Assembly: GCA_002305545.1 (NCBI GenBank)
Contig: DBRG01000003.1
Location: 50,887 to 114,886, forward strand
Source: Bacteroidales bacterium UBA1374
GTDB taxonomy: Bacteria > Bacteroidota > Bacteroidia > Bacteroidales > UBA932
Direction: 5' to 3'
DNA length: 64,000 nucleotides
Shown here: piece by piece, positions 35,659-43,999 of the stretch
How the letters are laid out: every line of letters begins with the position of its first letter
How positions within the stretch are numbered: position 1 is the stretch's first letter
Notes under the pieces: model-generated
Databases searched by the model: none
What the model was told of the DNA's origin: nothing
The model's input: the letters and a program-made list of their open reading frames with translations, nothing else
Translations under genes and position numbers: made by a program

Positions 35659-36411
35659 CTATTTTAAGGAGAAAACATACGTTATTTTTCCTTTCTGCAC
35701 GGCAGGGGCCGACCCACTAATATTGAACCGTGCCTGAAGTGCGGCTTTTCGTGCCGCATCCCACAGTACCTTATTCTGAACGGTTGTCCCTTCTATCCCA
35801 GGGGTGGCGGAAGTAACGTTTCCATAGGTGTCTACAAGAATCCGGACCACAACCCTGCCAGCCAGGTTCTCTGAATACTCAGGCAATGGCAGTTTACCGA
35901 CGATGCTGCGTCCGGCAAGCTGGGCCGTGGGTTGTCCCAGGGGATTTCCTGCCTGTGTGTTACCTGCAGGATCTCCTGCCTTGCGTTCCTCTCCGGTCAG
36001 CAAGCCGGTCTGTTCACCTTCGGTTGTGTCTGCATCCCGGCTTCTGTACAAAGCCCTTTCATTGATAACAGGCGGTTCGGGATCAGACACCTCAACATCG
36101 CCCGTTTCTGCCGGGGTGCTTTCCCCGGTACGCTGTGTGCCAGGAGTTTCTTCCGGGACAACAGCCTGTTGTACTAATTCGGGGGGCCGCTCCGGGACTG
36201 GTTGCGGAGAGCGCGGCTCAGATCCCTGTTCTGCAATAATTTTCAAAGGAAGAGGCTGGCGCTCTTCTTCCAGCTCAAACTCAATTTCCAACAGGGTGTC
36301 GGGCAGATAAGGAACATATTCCAATCCGATAAGCAACAAAACAACGGCAAGCAGAAGGTGAACTCCCGCTGTTAGCCAGATGCCGGTATTCTTTCCCTTG
36401 TTCTGCTGCAT
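35659..36411 (-). CDS. TonB-family energy transducer
   Basis: 250 residues. One N-terminal TM helix (about 10-32), a Pro/Glu-rich periplasmic spacer (about 50-160), and a C-terminal TonB-like domain: PLPEYSENLAGRVVVRILVD, then WDAARKAALQARFNI. Passes proton-motive force from ExbB/ExbD to outer-membrane receptors. Third of the exbB-exbD-tonB set after truA. Divergence from classical TonB makes the partner receptors unknown. Confidence 0.88.
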   Translation of the reverse strand: MQQNKGKNTGIWLTAGVHLLLAVVLLLIGLEYVPYLPDTLLEIEFELEEERQPLPLKIIAEQGSEPRSPQPVPERPPELVQQAVVPEETPGTQRTGESTPAETGDVEVSDPEPPVINERALYRSRDADTTEGEQTGLLTGEERKAGDPAGNTQAGNPLGQPTAQLAGRSIVGKLPLPEYSENLAGRVVVRILVDTYGNVTSATPGIEGTTVQNKVLWDAARKAALQARFNISGSAPAVQKGKITYVFSLK

Positions 36412-36432
36412 TGACAGGTTTGTTGTTGCTCC

Positions 36433-36846
36433 CTACTCGGGAGATGTGGCCAGGATGATTTTATACTGATTGCGTTTGGCAATGTTCATTACCTGTACCA
36501 CCTGCTCCATAGGGACGGTTTTGTCTACGTATAAAGAAACCGTGGGATCATCGCTGCTCTGGAGGGCCTGTTGCAGCTGTGGTTCTATTTCATAGAAAGG
36601 AACAGCATTCGTATTTCCGTTGATGTGGTATGAAAAGGTCCCTGCCTGAATATAATGTTTTATGGATACGCTTACCTGTGCCTTGTCAGAAATCTGGTTG
36701 GTGCTTTTTGGAAGCAATAGCTTCAAGGCGTTGGGATTGACCAATGTCGAGGTAACCAGGAAAAACAGCAGCAACAGGAACACAATGTCAGTCATTGATG
36801 CCATTGTGAAAGACGCCTCAACCCTGGTGTTTCTTTTTATAGCCAT
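36433..36846 (-). CDS. exbD: ExbD/TolR-family protein
   Basis: 137 residues. N-terminal TM helix with the conserved proton-path Asp (SMTDIVFLLLLFFLVTS), then a periplasmic domain ending in KIILATSPE. Works with ExbB as the stator of the energy-transfer complex. 7 bp after exbB, 21 bp before tonB. Confidence 0.92.
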   Translation of the reverse strand: MAIKRNTRVEASFTMASMTDIVFLLLLFFLVTSTLVNPNALKLLLPKSTNQISDKAQVSVSIKHYIQAGTFSYHINGNTNAVPFYEIEPQLQQALQSSDDPTVSLYVDKTVPMEQVVQVMNIAKRNQYKIILATSPE

Positions 36847-36853
36847 ATTATTT

Positions 36854-37522
36854 TTATTTAAGCGGCTCCTGTAAAAGTTCCAGAAAATCCAGCGTATTTT
36901 TTTCCATGGTATTTATTATGGACCCGATACGGGAAGCGAGGTAATTGTAAGCAAAGTAAGCAGGAATGCCCACCAGCAGCCCGCCCACGGTGGTAACCAT
37001 GGCAATGTAGATCCCTTCCGAAAGTAAAGAGATTTCAATGTTGCTTCCAGCCATGGACATATTGTAGAAAGCCTTGATCATCCCAATGACCGTGCCCAGG
37101 AATCCTACCATAGGAGCACCGCCTGCAACAGAGGCCAGCACAGGCATTCCTTTTTCCAGACGGGCCACTTCTATGCTCCCTGCGTTCTCCAGAACAGACC
37201 TGATATCAGAAAGGGGCCGCCCTATGTTGCGCAAGCCTTTGGCTATCAAGCGCGTTGACACAGTGTCCTGGCTTTCGCACAAATGTACTGCCGCCTGCAC
37301 TTTGCCGTCGTATATGTATTCCTTAATATTGTTCATGAAATTCTGGTCCACTTTGGCTGCTTTCCTAAGCACAACAAGACGTTCTCCGAAAATATAAACA
37401 GCAACAACAGACAATGCCAGCAGCACAAGCATCAGCCATCCGCCTTTTATAGCTATGGACAACAATGACATAGAAGAAGAGGCTTCTGTTATGGCCTCGG
37501 TTTGAAGTACAATTTGCAACAT
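36854..37522 (-). CDS. exbB: ExbB/TolQ/MotA-family proton channel
   Basis: 222 residues. Three TM helices (about 28-50, 130-155, 170-195) with GGAPMVGFLGTVIGMIKAF and the conserved TTVGGLLVGIPAYFAYN. Pentameric proton channel partner of ExbD. Its start codon lies 1 bp from the truA stop. Confidence 0.93.
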   Translation of the reverse strand: MLQIVLQTEAITEASSSMSLLSIAIKGGWLMLVLLALSVVAVYIFGERLVVLRKAAKVDQNFMNNIKEYIYDGKVQAAVHLCESQDTVSTRLIAKGLRNIGRPLSDIRSVLENAGSIEVARLEKGMPVLASVAGGAPMVGFLGTVIGMIKAFYNMSMAGSNIEISLLSEGIYIAMVTTVGGLLVGIPAYFAYNYLASRIGSIINTMEKNTLDFLELLQEPLK

Positions 37523-37523
37523 A

Positions 37524-38303
37524 TTAGTTTATTGTTTTAAGTTTTTCATAATGAACCTTCCAAAGGAAAAGTCCCTGAGGGGGTACGGAAAAGCCTGCCA
37601 GGGAACGGTTTTTTTCTTCGAGCAGCTGCAAAATCCATTCCACGGGCTTTTTCCCCTTTCCTATTTCCAGGAGTGTCCCTACCATGCAGCGGACCATATT
37701 CCTCAGGAAGCGGTTTGCAGTAACCTGGAATACCCACAACGGATTGATCCCGAATTCCTGTTCCTTGGTAAACCAGCTGGCCTCGGTTACAGTACATATA
37801 TTCGTCCGTGTATGTGAATGAAGTTTGGAAAAGCTTGTGAAATCATGTGTTCCCAGTAACAATGCAGCGCCCCGGTTCATGAGTTCCAGGCTCGGCAGGG
37901 TGGAGGCATAAGTTCCCGGTGCAGCCGATACGCCTTCCAGGAATGGTTCTTTGTTCATTCGGATATAATAACGGTAGGTCCTGTTCAGGGCGTGATACCG
38001 TGCATGAAGGTTTTCAGGGACCTGAAAAATGCCATGAACGCAGATATCATGGGGCAATATGGCATTTATTTTGTAGGTTATGACTTCACATCCAAAAGGA
38101 ATACCGGAATAATTGAAATGAGCCCAGAAATCAATTGCGTGAACCCCCGTGTCGGTACGGCCGCATCCTGTAACTGTTACCGTTTCTTCCAAAACACGGC
38201 TGATGGCATCTTCCAGAAAAGCCTGCACACAAGGTGCGTTTTTTTGAATTTGCCAGCCATGGTAATGGGTCCCGTTAAAGGAAAGATGAACAAAAAACCG
38301 CAT
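37524..38303 (-). CDS. truA: tRNA pseudouridine(38-40) synthase
   Basis: 259 residues. Catalytic Asp in GCGRTDTGVHAIDFWAHF (about residue 52), later NRFLRNMVRCMVG. Makes pseudouridine at positions 38-40 in the anticodon stem of many tRNAs. First gene of the truA-exbB-exbD-tonB run, under one arm of the palindromic promoter at 38312-38328. Confidence 0.96.
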   Translation of the reverse strand: MRFFVHLSFNGTHYHGWQIQKNAPCVQAFLEDAISRVLEETVTVTGCGRTDTGVHAIDFWAHFNYSGIPFGCEVITYKINAILPHDICVHGIFQVPENLHARYHALNRTYRYYIRMNKEPFLEGVSAAPGTYASTLPSLELMNRGAALLLGTHDFTSFSKLHSHTRTNICTVTEASWFTKEQEFGINPLWVFQVTANRFLRNMVRCMVGTLLEIGKGKKPVEWILQLLEEKNRSLAGFSVPPQGLFLWKVHYEKLKTIN

Positions 38304-38311
38304 AAAGGATG

Positions 38312-38328
38312 TATCTTTGGCAAATATA
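38312..38328. promoter_or_regulatory. Palindromic, face-to-face promoter between truA and moxR
   Basis: TATCTTTG on the plus strand (38312-38319, for moxR) and TATATTTG on the minus strand (38321-38328, for truA) point at each other with one base between. Both are exact TAnnTTTG. Sigma factor could sit on only one at a time. No good -33 element on either side. Confidence 0.6.
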
Positions 38329-38364
38329 TGAAAAAACCATAACCGTATAGAAAAATATCAATCT

Positions 38365-39357
38365 ATGGAAACCGTAAACATTAAAGAATTGAACGAGCGA
38401 ATTCAGCGGGAAAGTGCCTTTGTGGATATTATGACCCTTGAAATGAGCAAAGTGATTGTGGGGCAAAAACAACTGGTTGAAAACCTGCTTATTGGCCTTC
38501 TGGCCAACGGACACATTTTGCTTGAAGGCGTTCCCGGCCTTGCAAAAACACTGGCTATAAGAACGCTGGCCAGTGTGGTGGATGCAAAATTCAGCCGGAT
38601 TCAATTCACCCCCGACCTGTTGCCTGCCGACCTGGTGGGTACCCTGATCTACAGCCAGCGGACGGAGGAATTCCAGGTCAAGAAAGGGCCTCTTTTCGCC
38701 AATTTTATACTGGCCGATGAGATCAACCGCTCTCCGGCCAAAGTACAGTCGGCACTTCTGGAAGCCATGCAGGAAAGACAGATAACCATTGGAGAGCATA
38801 CATTTCCCTTGCCGGAACCGTTCCTTGTTCTGGCTACCCAGAACCCAATAGAGCAGGAAGGGACGTATCCGCTGCCCGAGGCACAGGTTGACCGCTTTAT
38901 GCTCAAGGTCATTGTGGATTACCCTAAAAAGGAAGAAGAAAAACTTATCATACGCATGAACAACTCCGGGGAATTTCCAACGGCTGCCCAGGTGCTCAAA
39001 CCTGCCGATATCAGGAAAGCCCGGGAAGTAGTCAGGGAAGTTTACATGGACGAGAAAATTGAGCGGTATATTGTAGACCTGGTGTATGCCACCAGAAAAC
39101 CGGAGGATTACCACCTGCCGGACCTTAAATCCCTGATTGCCTATGGTGCTTCGCCGCGAGCCAGCATCTCTCTTGCCATAGCCTCCAAAGCTTATGCTTT
39201 TATCCGGCGCCGCGGCTACGTCATCCCCGAGGATGTCCGGGCAGTGGCCTACGAAGTCTTGCGCCACAGGATCGGATTGACTTACGAGGCAGAAGCCGAA
39301 AATATTATAACGGAAAACATCATCACTTCAATAATCAATGCTGTTGAAGTTCCTTAA
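38365..39357 (+). CDS. MoxR-family AAA+ ATPase
   Basis: 330 residues. Walker A LEGVPGLAKT (about 53-62), Walker B LADEINRSPAKVQSALLEAM, sensor LATQNPIEQEGTYPLPEAQ. Chaperone-type ATPase that works with VWA-domain proteins. First of the aerotolerance cluster; DUF58 and the Bat proteins follow on the same strand, and this gene set is found together widely in Bacteroidota. Confidence 0.95.
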   Translation: METVNIKELNERIQRESAFVDIMTLEMSKVIVGQKQLVENLLIGLLANGHILLEGVPGLAKTLAIRTLASVVDAKFSRIQFTPDLLPADLVGTLIYSQRTEEFQVKKGPLFANFILADEINRSPAKVQSALLEAMQERQITIGEHTFPLPEPFLVLATQNPIEQEGTYPLPEAQVDRFMLKVIVDYPKKEEEKLIIRMNNSGEFPTAAQVLKPADIRKAREVVREVYMDEKIERYIVDLVYATRKPEDYHLPDLKSLIAYGASPRASISLAIASKAYAFIRRRGYVIPEDVRAVAYEVLRHRIGLTYEAEAENIITENIITSIINAVEVP

Positions 39358-39366
39358 TAGCAGATT

Positions 39367-40248
39367 ATGTCAGAGAATTTGCTTAAAAATGTCCGCAAGA
39401 TAGAGATCAAGTCCCGGGGTCTGACACACCAGATCTTTGCCGGGCAGTACCACTCGGCTTTCAAAGGCCGCGGTATAGCCTTCAGCGAAGTGCGTGAGTA
39501 CCAGTTCGGCGACGATATCAGGGATATGGACTGGAATGTCACGGCACGGATGAATGCGCCTTATATCAAGGTTTTTGAGGAAGAACGCGAACTAACCGTG
39601 GTATTGCTCATAGATGTGAGCGGTTCCCGGTGGTTTGGAACACAAAAGAAACTGAAAAAGGAATTGCTGGCCGAGGTAGCCGCCATCCTCAGTTTCTCGG
39701 CCTCTATCAATAACGATAAGGTGGGTGCCCTTTTCTTCAGCGACAAGGTGGAAAAATTCATTCCCCCGAAAAAGGGACGCTCTCACCTGCTGCACATCAT
39801 ACGAGAAATGCTTGAATTTGAGCCCGTAAGCCGTCAGACCAATATATCCGAAGCATTGCGTTTTCTTACCAATGCCATCAAAAAGCGCTGCACCGCTTTT
39901 CTGTTGTCTGACCTTATGGACCTGGACACTACAGAACAGCCGCGTTTTGAAGAGGCACTCAAGATTGCCACCAACAAGCACGATCTGGCAGCCATACAGA
40001 TTTACGATCAGCGTGAAACCGAGTTGCCCGATGTGGGACTGGTCCGTATGCTGGATGCCGAGACTAACCGGGAACAATGGATAGACACTTCGGGCAGAAG
40101 GGTGCGGGACAATTATGCCAGGTGGTACCGTAACAGCCAGGAGCGAATCCGGACTATTCTGAACAAATACCAGGTAGATCATGTCAGGATTGCAACGGAC
40201 CAGGACTACGTGGAACCCCTGATCCGCCTGTTTAAAAAAAGAGCGTAA
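39367..40248 (+). CDS. DUF58 (VWA-like) protein
   Basis: 293 residues. N-terminal DUF58 block (YHSAFKGRGIAFSEVREYQFGDDIRDMDWNVTAR split in two conserved parts) leading to a VWA-like fold with VLLIDVSGS (MIDAS-type). Standard partner of MoxR. Soluble, cytoplasmic. Follows moxR by 9 bp. Confidence 0.93.
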   Translation: MSENLLKNVRKIEIKSRGLTHQIFAGQYHSAFKGRGIAFSEVREYQFGDDIRDMDWNVTARMNAPYIKVFEEERELTVVLLIDVSGSRWFGTQKKLKKELLAEVAAILSFSASINNDKVGALFFSDKVEKFIPPKKGRSHLLHIIREMLEFEPVSRQTNISEALRFLTNAIKKRCTAFLLSDLMDLDTTEQPRFEEALKIATNKHDLAAIQIYDQRETELPDVGLVRMLDAETNREQWIDTSGRRVRDNYARWYRNSQERIRTILNKYQVDHVRIATDQDYVEPLIRLFKKRA

Positions 40249-40250
40249 AG

Positions 40251-41258
40251 ATGAAAAGATTCATATATATATGCTTTTTCTTTGTGTGGCTGACTCTTTC
40301 ACCTTGTCTTCCTTACGCACAGCAGGTTACAGATACGGGACAACTGCCTGCGGGACTGGTGCAGGAGTCTGTTCTGGAAAAGGACAGTATCCTGATTGGT
40401 GACCAAACCTGGTGGAACATGACCCTGCCCGCAGGAATATGGACGGGCAGGAAGATAGAGGTACCTGATTTCTCACCTCTTCCCTACAAGCTTACAGCGC
40501 AGGTGGAGGCCTTGTCGGGAGTATTGCTTGATTCGGTTGTCAGAAAAAAACACCTGGATAGCATCCGTGCACGCATTCTTATTACCTCCTTTGACAGCGG
40601 CAGCTACCAGCTGCCTCCCGTGCCGCTGTGCCTGGTAGGGCAGGACGGGACAAGAGACACCTTATGGTTTAAGGGACCCCGTTTATCTGTTAACACCATA
40701 CCGGTGGACACCACCTCTTTCGAGCCATACGGACTAAAGCCCCAGATGCGTTATCCTATCACAACAGGAGAAATACTGACCCTGGTTGGCATTGTGGTGT
40801 TGCTGTCCGCGCTTGTATTTCTGATCATTCTGATTGTAAGGCGACGCAGGAATCATCTGCCCCTCTTTGGCCCGGTAAGGCCCAAGGACCCTCCCCACAT
40901 AGCCGCTCTCAAAGTGCTTGAAGATATCAGGGCCCGGGAACTGTGGAAAAAACAGAAAGCAAAATCATACTACACGCTGCTTACAGACACCATCCGGGTT
41001 TACCTCAGGGACCGGTGGGGGATACAGGCCATGGAAAAAACCTCGGCCGAGATGATGGAAGCCCTGCTCCAGGTGGAAGCTGAAGACTCCCTGCTTACCG
41101 AAAAGATCATAGGGGAGCTTGGCCAAATGTTCAGTACGGGTGACCTGGCAAAATTTGCCAAATACACACCTTCTGACAGTGAAAACGAGGAATCCCTGCG
41201 CCAGGCCATACGGTTTGTTACAGAAACAGCAAAGGATGAAGAAGAAAAAGAAGAATAA
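40251..41258 (+). CDS. Aerotolerance-cluster membrane protein (DUF4381-like)
   Basis: 335 residues. Signal peptide (cleavage near YAQQ), an outside domain of strands (about 25-165), one TM helix (about 172-198, GEILTLVGIVVLLSALVF), then a charged cytoplasmic part ending in acidic repeats. The gene lies between DUF58 and batA, the place of a conserved unnamed membrane protein in this cluster. I see no catalytic motif. Confidence 0.72.
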   Translation: MKRFIYICFFFVWLTLSPCLPYAQQVTDTGQLPAGLVQESVLEKDSILIGDQTWWNMTLPAGIWTGRKIEVPDFSPLPYKLTAQVEALSGVLLDSVVRKKHLDSIRARILITSFDSGSYQLPPVPLCLVGQDGTRDTLWFKGPRLSVNTIPVDTTSFEPYGLKPQMRYPITTGEILTLVGIVVLLSALVFLIILIVRRRRNHLPLFGPVRPKDPPHIAALKVLEDIRARELWKKQKAKSYYTLLTDTIRVYLRDRWGIQAMEKTSAEMMEALLQVEAEDSLLTEKIIGELGQMFSTGDLAKFAKYTPSDSENEESLRQAIRFVTETAKDEEEKEE

Positions 41259-41269
41259 GATGACCTGTT

Positions 41270-42259
41270 ATGTTTTTTGAATACCCCAAACTCCTTTTTT
41301 TATTACTGCTGCTGGTTCCTCTGGCAGTGTGGTACGTATACAGGCAGCTGAAGGGAAAACATGATCCCCCGCTCCAGGTTTCGTCTCTGCAACCTTTTGA
41401 AAAAGAAAAGCTTTCATACAAAAGAATATTATATCACGTGCCTTTTGTCCTGAGGACCATTGCCCTGGCTGCCCTGATCGTTGCCATGTCCAGGCCGCGT
41501 TCCTCTTCGGATTATGAGTCAACAGTCACTGAAGGGATCGATATCATGCTTACCATGGACGTATCCACGTCCATGCTGGCCCGGGATTTCATACCCGACA
41601 GGATTGCCGCAGCAAAAGACATAGCGATACAATTTATTGCGGAACGTCCTGCAGACAGGATTGGCATTGCTGTTTTTGCCGGTGAATCGTACACGCAATG
41701 TCCCCTGACAACAGACCGCATCACGCTCATCAATATGATGAAGGAAATACAGACCGGTTTGATAGAGGACGGGACGGCCATTGGGAACGGGCTGGCAACA
41801 GCCGTGGCCCGTTTAAGGGATTCGGAAGCCATAAGCCGGGTTGTTATCCTGCTTACAGACGGGGTAAACAACCGGGGAGAAGTGACCCCGCTTACAGCAG
41901 CCGAAATAGCACGAACTTATGGTGTCCGTGTTTATACCATTGGGGTTGGGGCGCACGGAATGGCTCCCTACCCGGTAATGACGCCCTATGGAGTTCAGAT
42001 ACAACAGATACCGGTAGAAATCGACGAAGAATTGCTCAAACAGATTGCGCAAATAACCGGAGGTGAATATTTCCGTGCTACAGATAATACCAAATTGATG
42101 TCTATTTACAGCCAGATTAACCAGATGGAAAAAAGCAGGACCCTGGTGGATTCATTTCCCGTGTACAGGGAATTGTTCATGAATTTTGCCCTGGTGGCTT
42201 TGTTCGCACTGGCCCTGGAATTTATTTTGCGTTGGATCGTATTGAGAAGAATACCCTAG
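41270..42259 (+). CDS. batA: BatA, VWA-domain aerotolerance protein
   Basis: 329 residues. Two N-terminal hydrophobic segments (about 5-24, 52-72), a VWA domain with MIDAS LTMDVSTSML and ITLLTDG-like LLTDGVNNRGE, and one C-terminal TM helix (about 305-325). Part of the complex named for Bacteroides aerotolerance. Next gene, batB, is a close relative. Confidence 0.93.
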   Translation: MFFEYPKLLFLLLLLVPLAVWYVYRQLKGKHDPPLQVSSLQPFEKEKLSYKRILYHVPFVLRTIALAALIVAMSRPRSSSDYESTVTEGIDIMLTMDVSTSMLARDFIPDRIAAAKDIAIQFIAERPADRIGIAVFAGESYTQCPLTTDRITLINMMKEIQTGLIEDGTAIGNGLATAVARLRDSEAISRVVILLTDGVNNRGEVTPLTAAEIARTYGVRVYTIGVGAHGMAPYPVMTPYGVQIQQIPVEIDEELLKQIAQITGGEYFRATDNTKLMSIYSQINQMEKSRTLVDSFPVYRELFMNFALVALFALALEFILRWIVLRRIP

Positions 42260-42265
42260 AGAGAT

Positions 42266-43984
42266 ATGATACAATTGGCTCAAGTTCAGTATTTATGGAT
42301 CATTGCTGCAATTCCGCTGCTGTTGGTTGTATATGGTCTATACCGCAGGTACGGCCGAAAGATGCTAAGACGGTTCGGCGATCCGGAGTTGCTCCGACCG
42401 CTCATGCCATCGGTATCTCGCCGCAGGGGCTGGATCAAGATGGCGCTCTTTTGTGCAGGGATTTTTTTCTTTGCCCTGGGTCTGTCGCGTCCCCGTACCG
42501 GGGCCCGTGTCAAGGAGATGAAACGCACTGGTGTGGAGATCATTATAGCCCTGGATGTATCCAATTCCATGCTTGCCGAGGATTACACCCCCAACCGGCT
42601 GGAACGGGCAAAGCTGGCTGTTTCACGCCTGGCTGACAACCTGGACCGCGACAGGATAGGACTGATAGTTTTTGCCGGGGATGCCTTTGTGCAGCTTCCT
42701 GTCACAACGGATTATGTAAGCGCCAAACTTTTCCTCAACACCATCAATACAGGCTCCGTACCACGCCAGGGGACGGCCCTCGGCCAGGCCATCCTCACAG
42801 GGATCAGGAGCTTCAGCCTGGACACCCCGGGAAGCAGGGCGCTGATCCTGATAACAGACGGAGAAAACCACGAAGATGACGCGGTAGCCGCTGCCACTGA
42901 GGCAGCCGGCCAGGGGATCCGGGTTCATTGCATCGGGATAGGTTCAGAATTCGGAAAACCAATACCTATGGCCGGCGGTGGCTTGCTCAAGGACGAGGAG
43001 GGCAATACCGTGGTTACAAAACTTGACGAAAAAACATTGATGGATGTGGCCCGGGCCGGCGGAGGTGTTTATGTCAGGGCGGGGAATTCAGATTTTGGCC
43101 TCCAGGGTATCATAGATTCGGTGCACCAGATGGATCAGCAGGAATTCCAGTCGGTGGTTTTTGAGGATTTCAATGAACAGTACATGTACTTTTTTGGGAT
43201 AGCATTCTTTTTCCTTTTCATGGAAACTTTGATAGGAGAAAGAAAAGGACGCCGCTTTAAAAGTTTTGACATCTTTTCAAAAACAGCAGTAGTCTTTGTC
43301 TTTTTAACGGCACTGTCGCTGTCGGCCTCGGCCCAGGCCGATAAAAAAGACATTCGTGATGGTAACAGGGCGTTCCGCAGGGGAAACCTGGAGAAGGCAT
43401 TGCTGGATTACCACAGGGCTCTGGCTAAGGATTCCACCTCCCTAAAGGCCAGGTACAACCTGGCCAACACCATGCACCTGGGCGGAGATTTCCAGCAGGC
43501 GTCTGCTACTATGGCCTCAGTACCTGATTCTTTGCACATCCCTGAAAATAAGGCCGATGCCTGGCACAATTCCGGGAACTTTCAGCTGTCTGCCAAGCAA
43601 TATGCAGAAAGTATCGAGGCATATAAAAACGCTTTGCGGATACGGCCCGGGGATATGGAAACAAAGACCAACCTTGCCTATGCTCAGAAAATGCTGAAAG
43701 ACCAGCAGGAACAGCAGCAGCAGCAGCAGCAACAGGACCAACAGGACCAACAGGACCAGGATAAAGATCAGCAGGACCAGAACAAGGACCAGCAGGACCA
43801 GGATAAAGATCAGCAGGACCAGAACAAGGACCAGCAGGACCAGGAGACGCCTCCAAAAATAAGTCCCCAGGCCGCCCAGCAAATGCTGGAAGCCGTACAG
43901 CAGAAAGAGCGTGAAACGCAGGAAAAAGTGAACAAAGAAAAGGCACGGGCCGTAGTGCCTGTCCGGACAGGTAAAAACTGGTAA
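42266..43984 (+). CDS. BatB-BatC fusion protein: VWA domain joined to TPR domain
   Basis: 572 residues, much longer than BatB alone (about 340). Residues 1-330 are BatB: TMs (about 10-25, 57-73), VWA with MIDAS D97-x-S99-x-S101 and ITDGENHEDD, C-terminal TM (about 307-323). Without a stop the frame goes on into BatC: a third hydrophobic stretch with signal-peptide features (KTAVVFVFLTALSLSASAQA, 339-358), TPR repeats (about 360-475), a Gln/Asp-rich repeat (about 478-525) and a basic tail. The internal stretch looks like a retained BatC signal peptide and should place the TPR part outside. An internal start at Met319 cannot be excluded. Confidence 0.9.
   Translation: MIQLAQVQYLWIIAAIPLLLVVYGLYRRYGRKMLRRFGDPELLRPLMPSVSRRRGWIKMALFCAGIFFFALGLSRPRTGARVKEMKRTGVEIIIALDVSNSMLAEDYTPNRLERAKLAVSRLADNLDRDRIGLIVFAGDAFVQLPVTTDYVSAKLFLNTINTGSVPRQGTALGQAILTGIRSFSLDTPGSRALILITDGENHEDDAVAAATEAAGQGIRVHCIGIGSEFGKPIPMAGGGLLKDEEGNTVVTKLDEKTLMDVARAGGGVYVRAGNSDFGLQGIIDSVHQMDQQEFQSVVFEDFNEQYMYFFGIAFFFLFMETLIGERKGRRFKSFDIFSKTAVVFVFLTALSLSASAQADKKDIRDGNRAFRRGNLEKALLDYHRALAKDSTSLKARYNLANTMHLGGDFQQASATMASVPDSLHIPENKADAWHNSGNFQLSAKQYAESIEAYKNALRIRPGDMETKTNLAYAQKMLKDQQEQQQQQQQQDQQDQQDQDKDQQDQNKDQQDQDKDQQDQNKDQQDQETPPKISPQAAQQMLEAVQQKERETQEKVNKEKARAVVPVRTGKNW
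43760..43843 (+). repeat. Two perfect 42-bp tandem repeats coding a Gln/Asp-rich linker
   Basis: 43760-43801 and 43802-43843 are identical 42-mers, coding 14 residues (Asp, Gln, Lys, Asn only). They sit in a wider CAG/GAC-rich tract (about 43710-43847), so repeat number is likely to vary between strains. Confidence 0.93.
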
Positions 43985-43999
43985 AAGCACACAGGATAT

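Noticed and set aside
38275..39267. 330-codon open frame antisense to moxR
   Set aside because: moxR has all AAA+ motifs; the antisense translation shows no family pattern.
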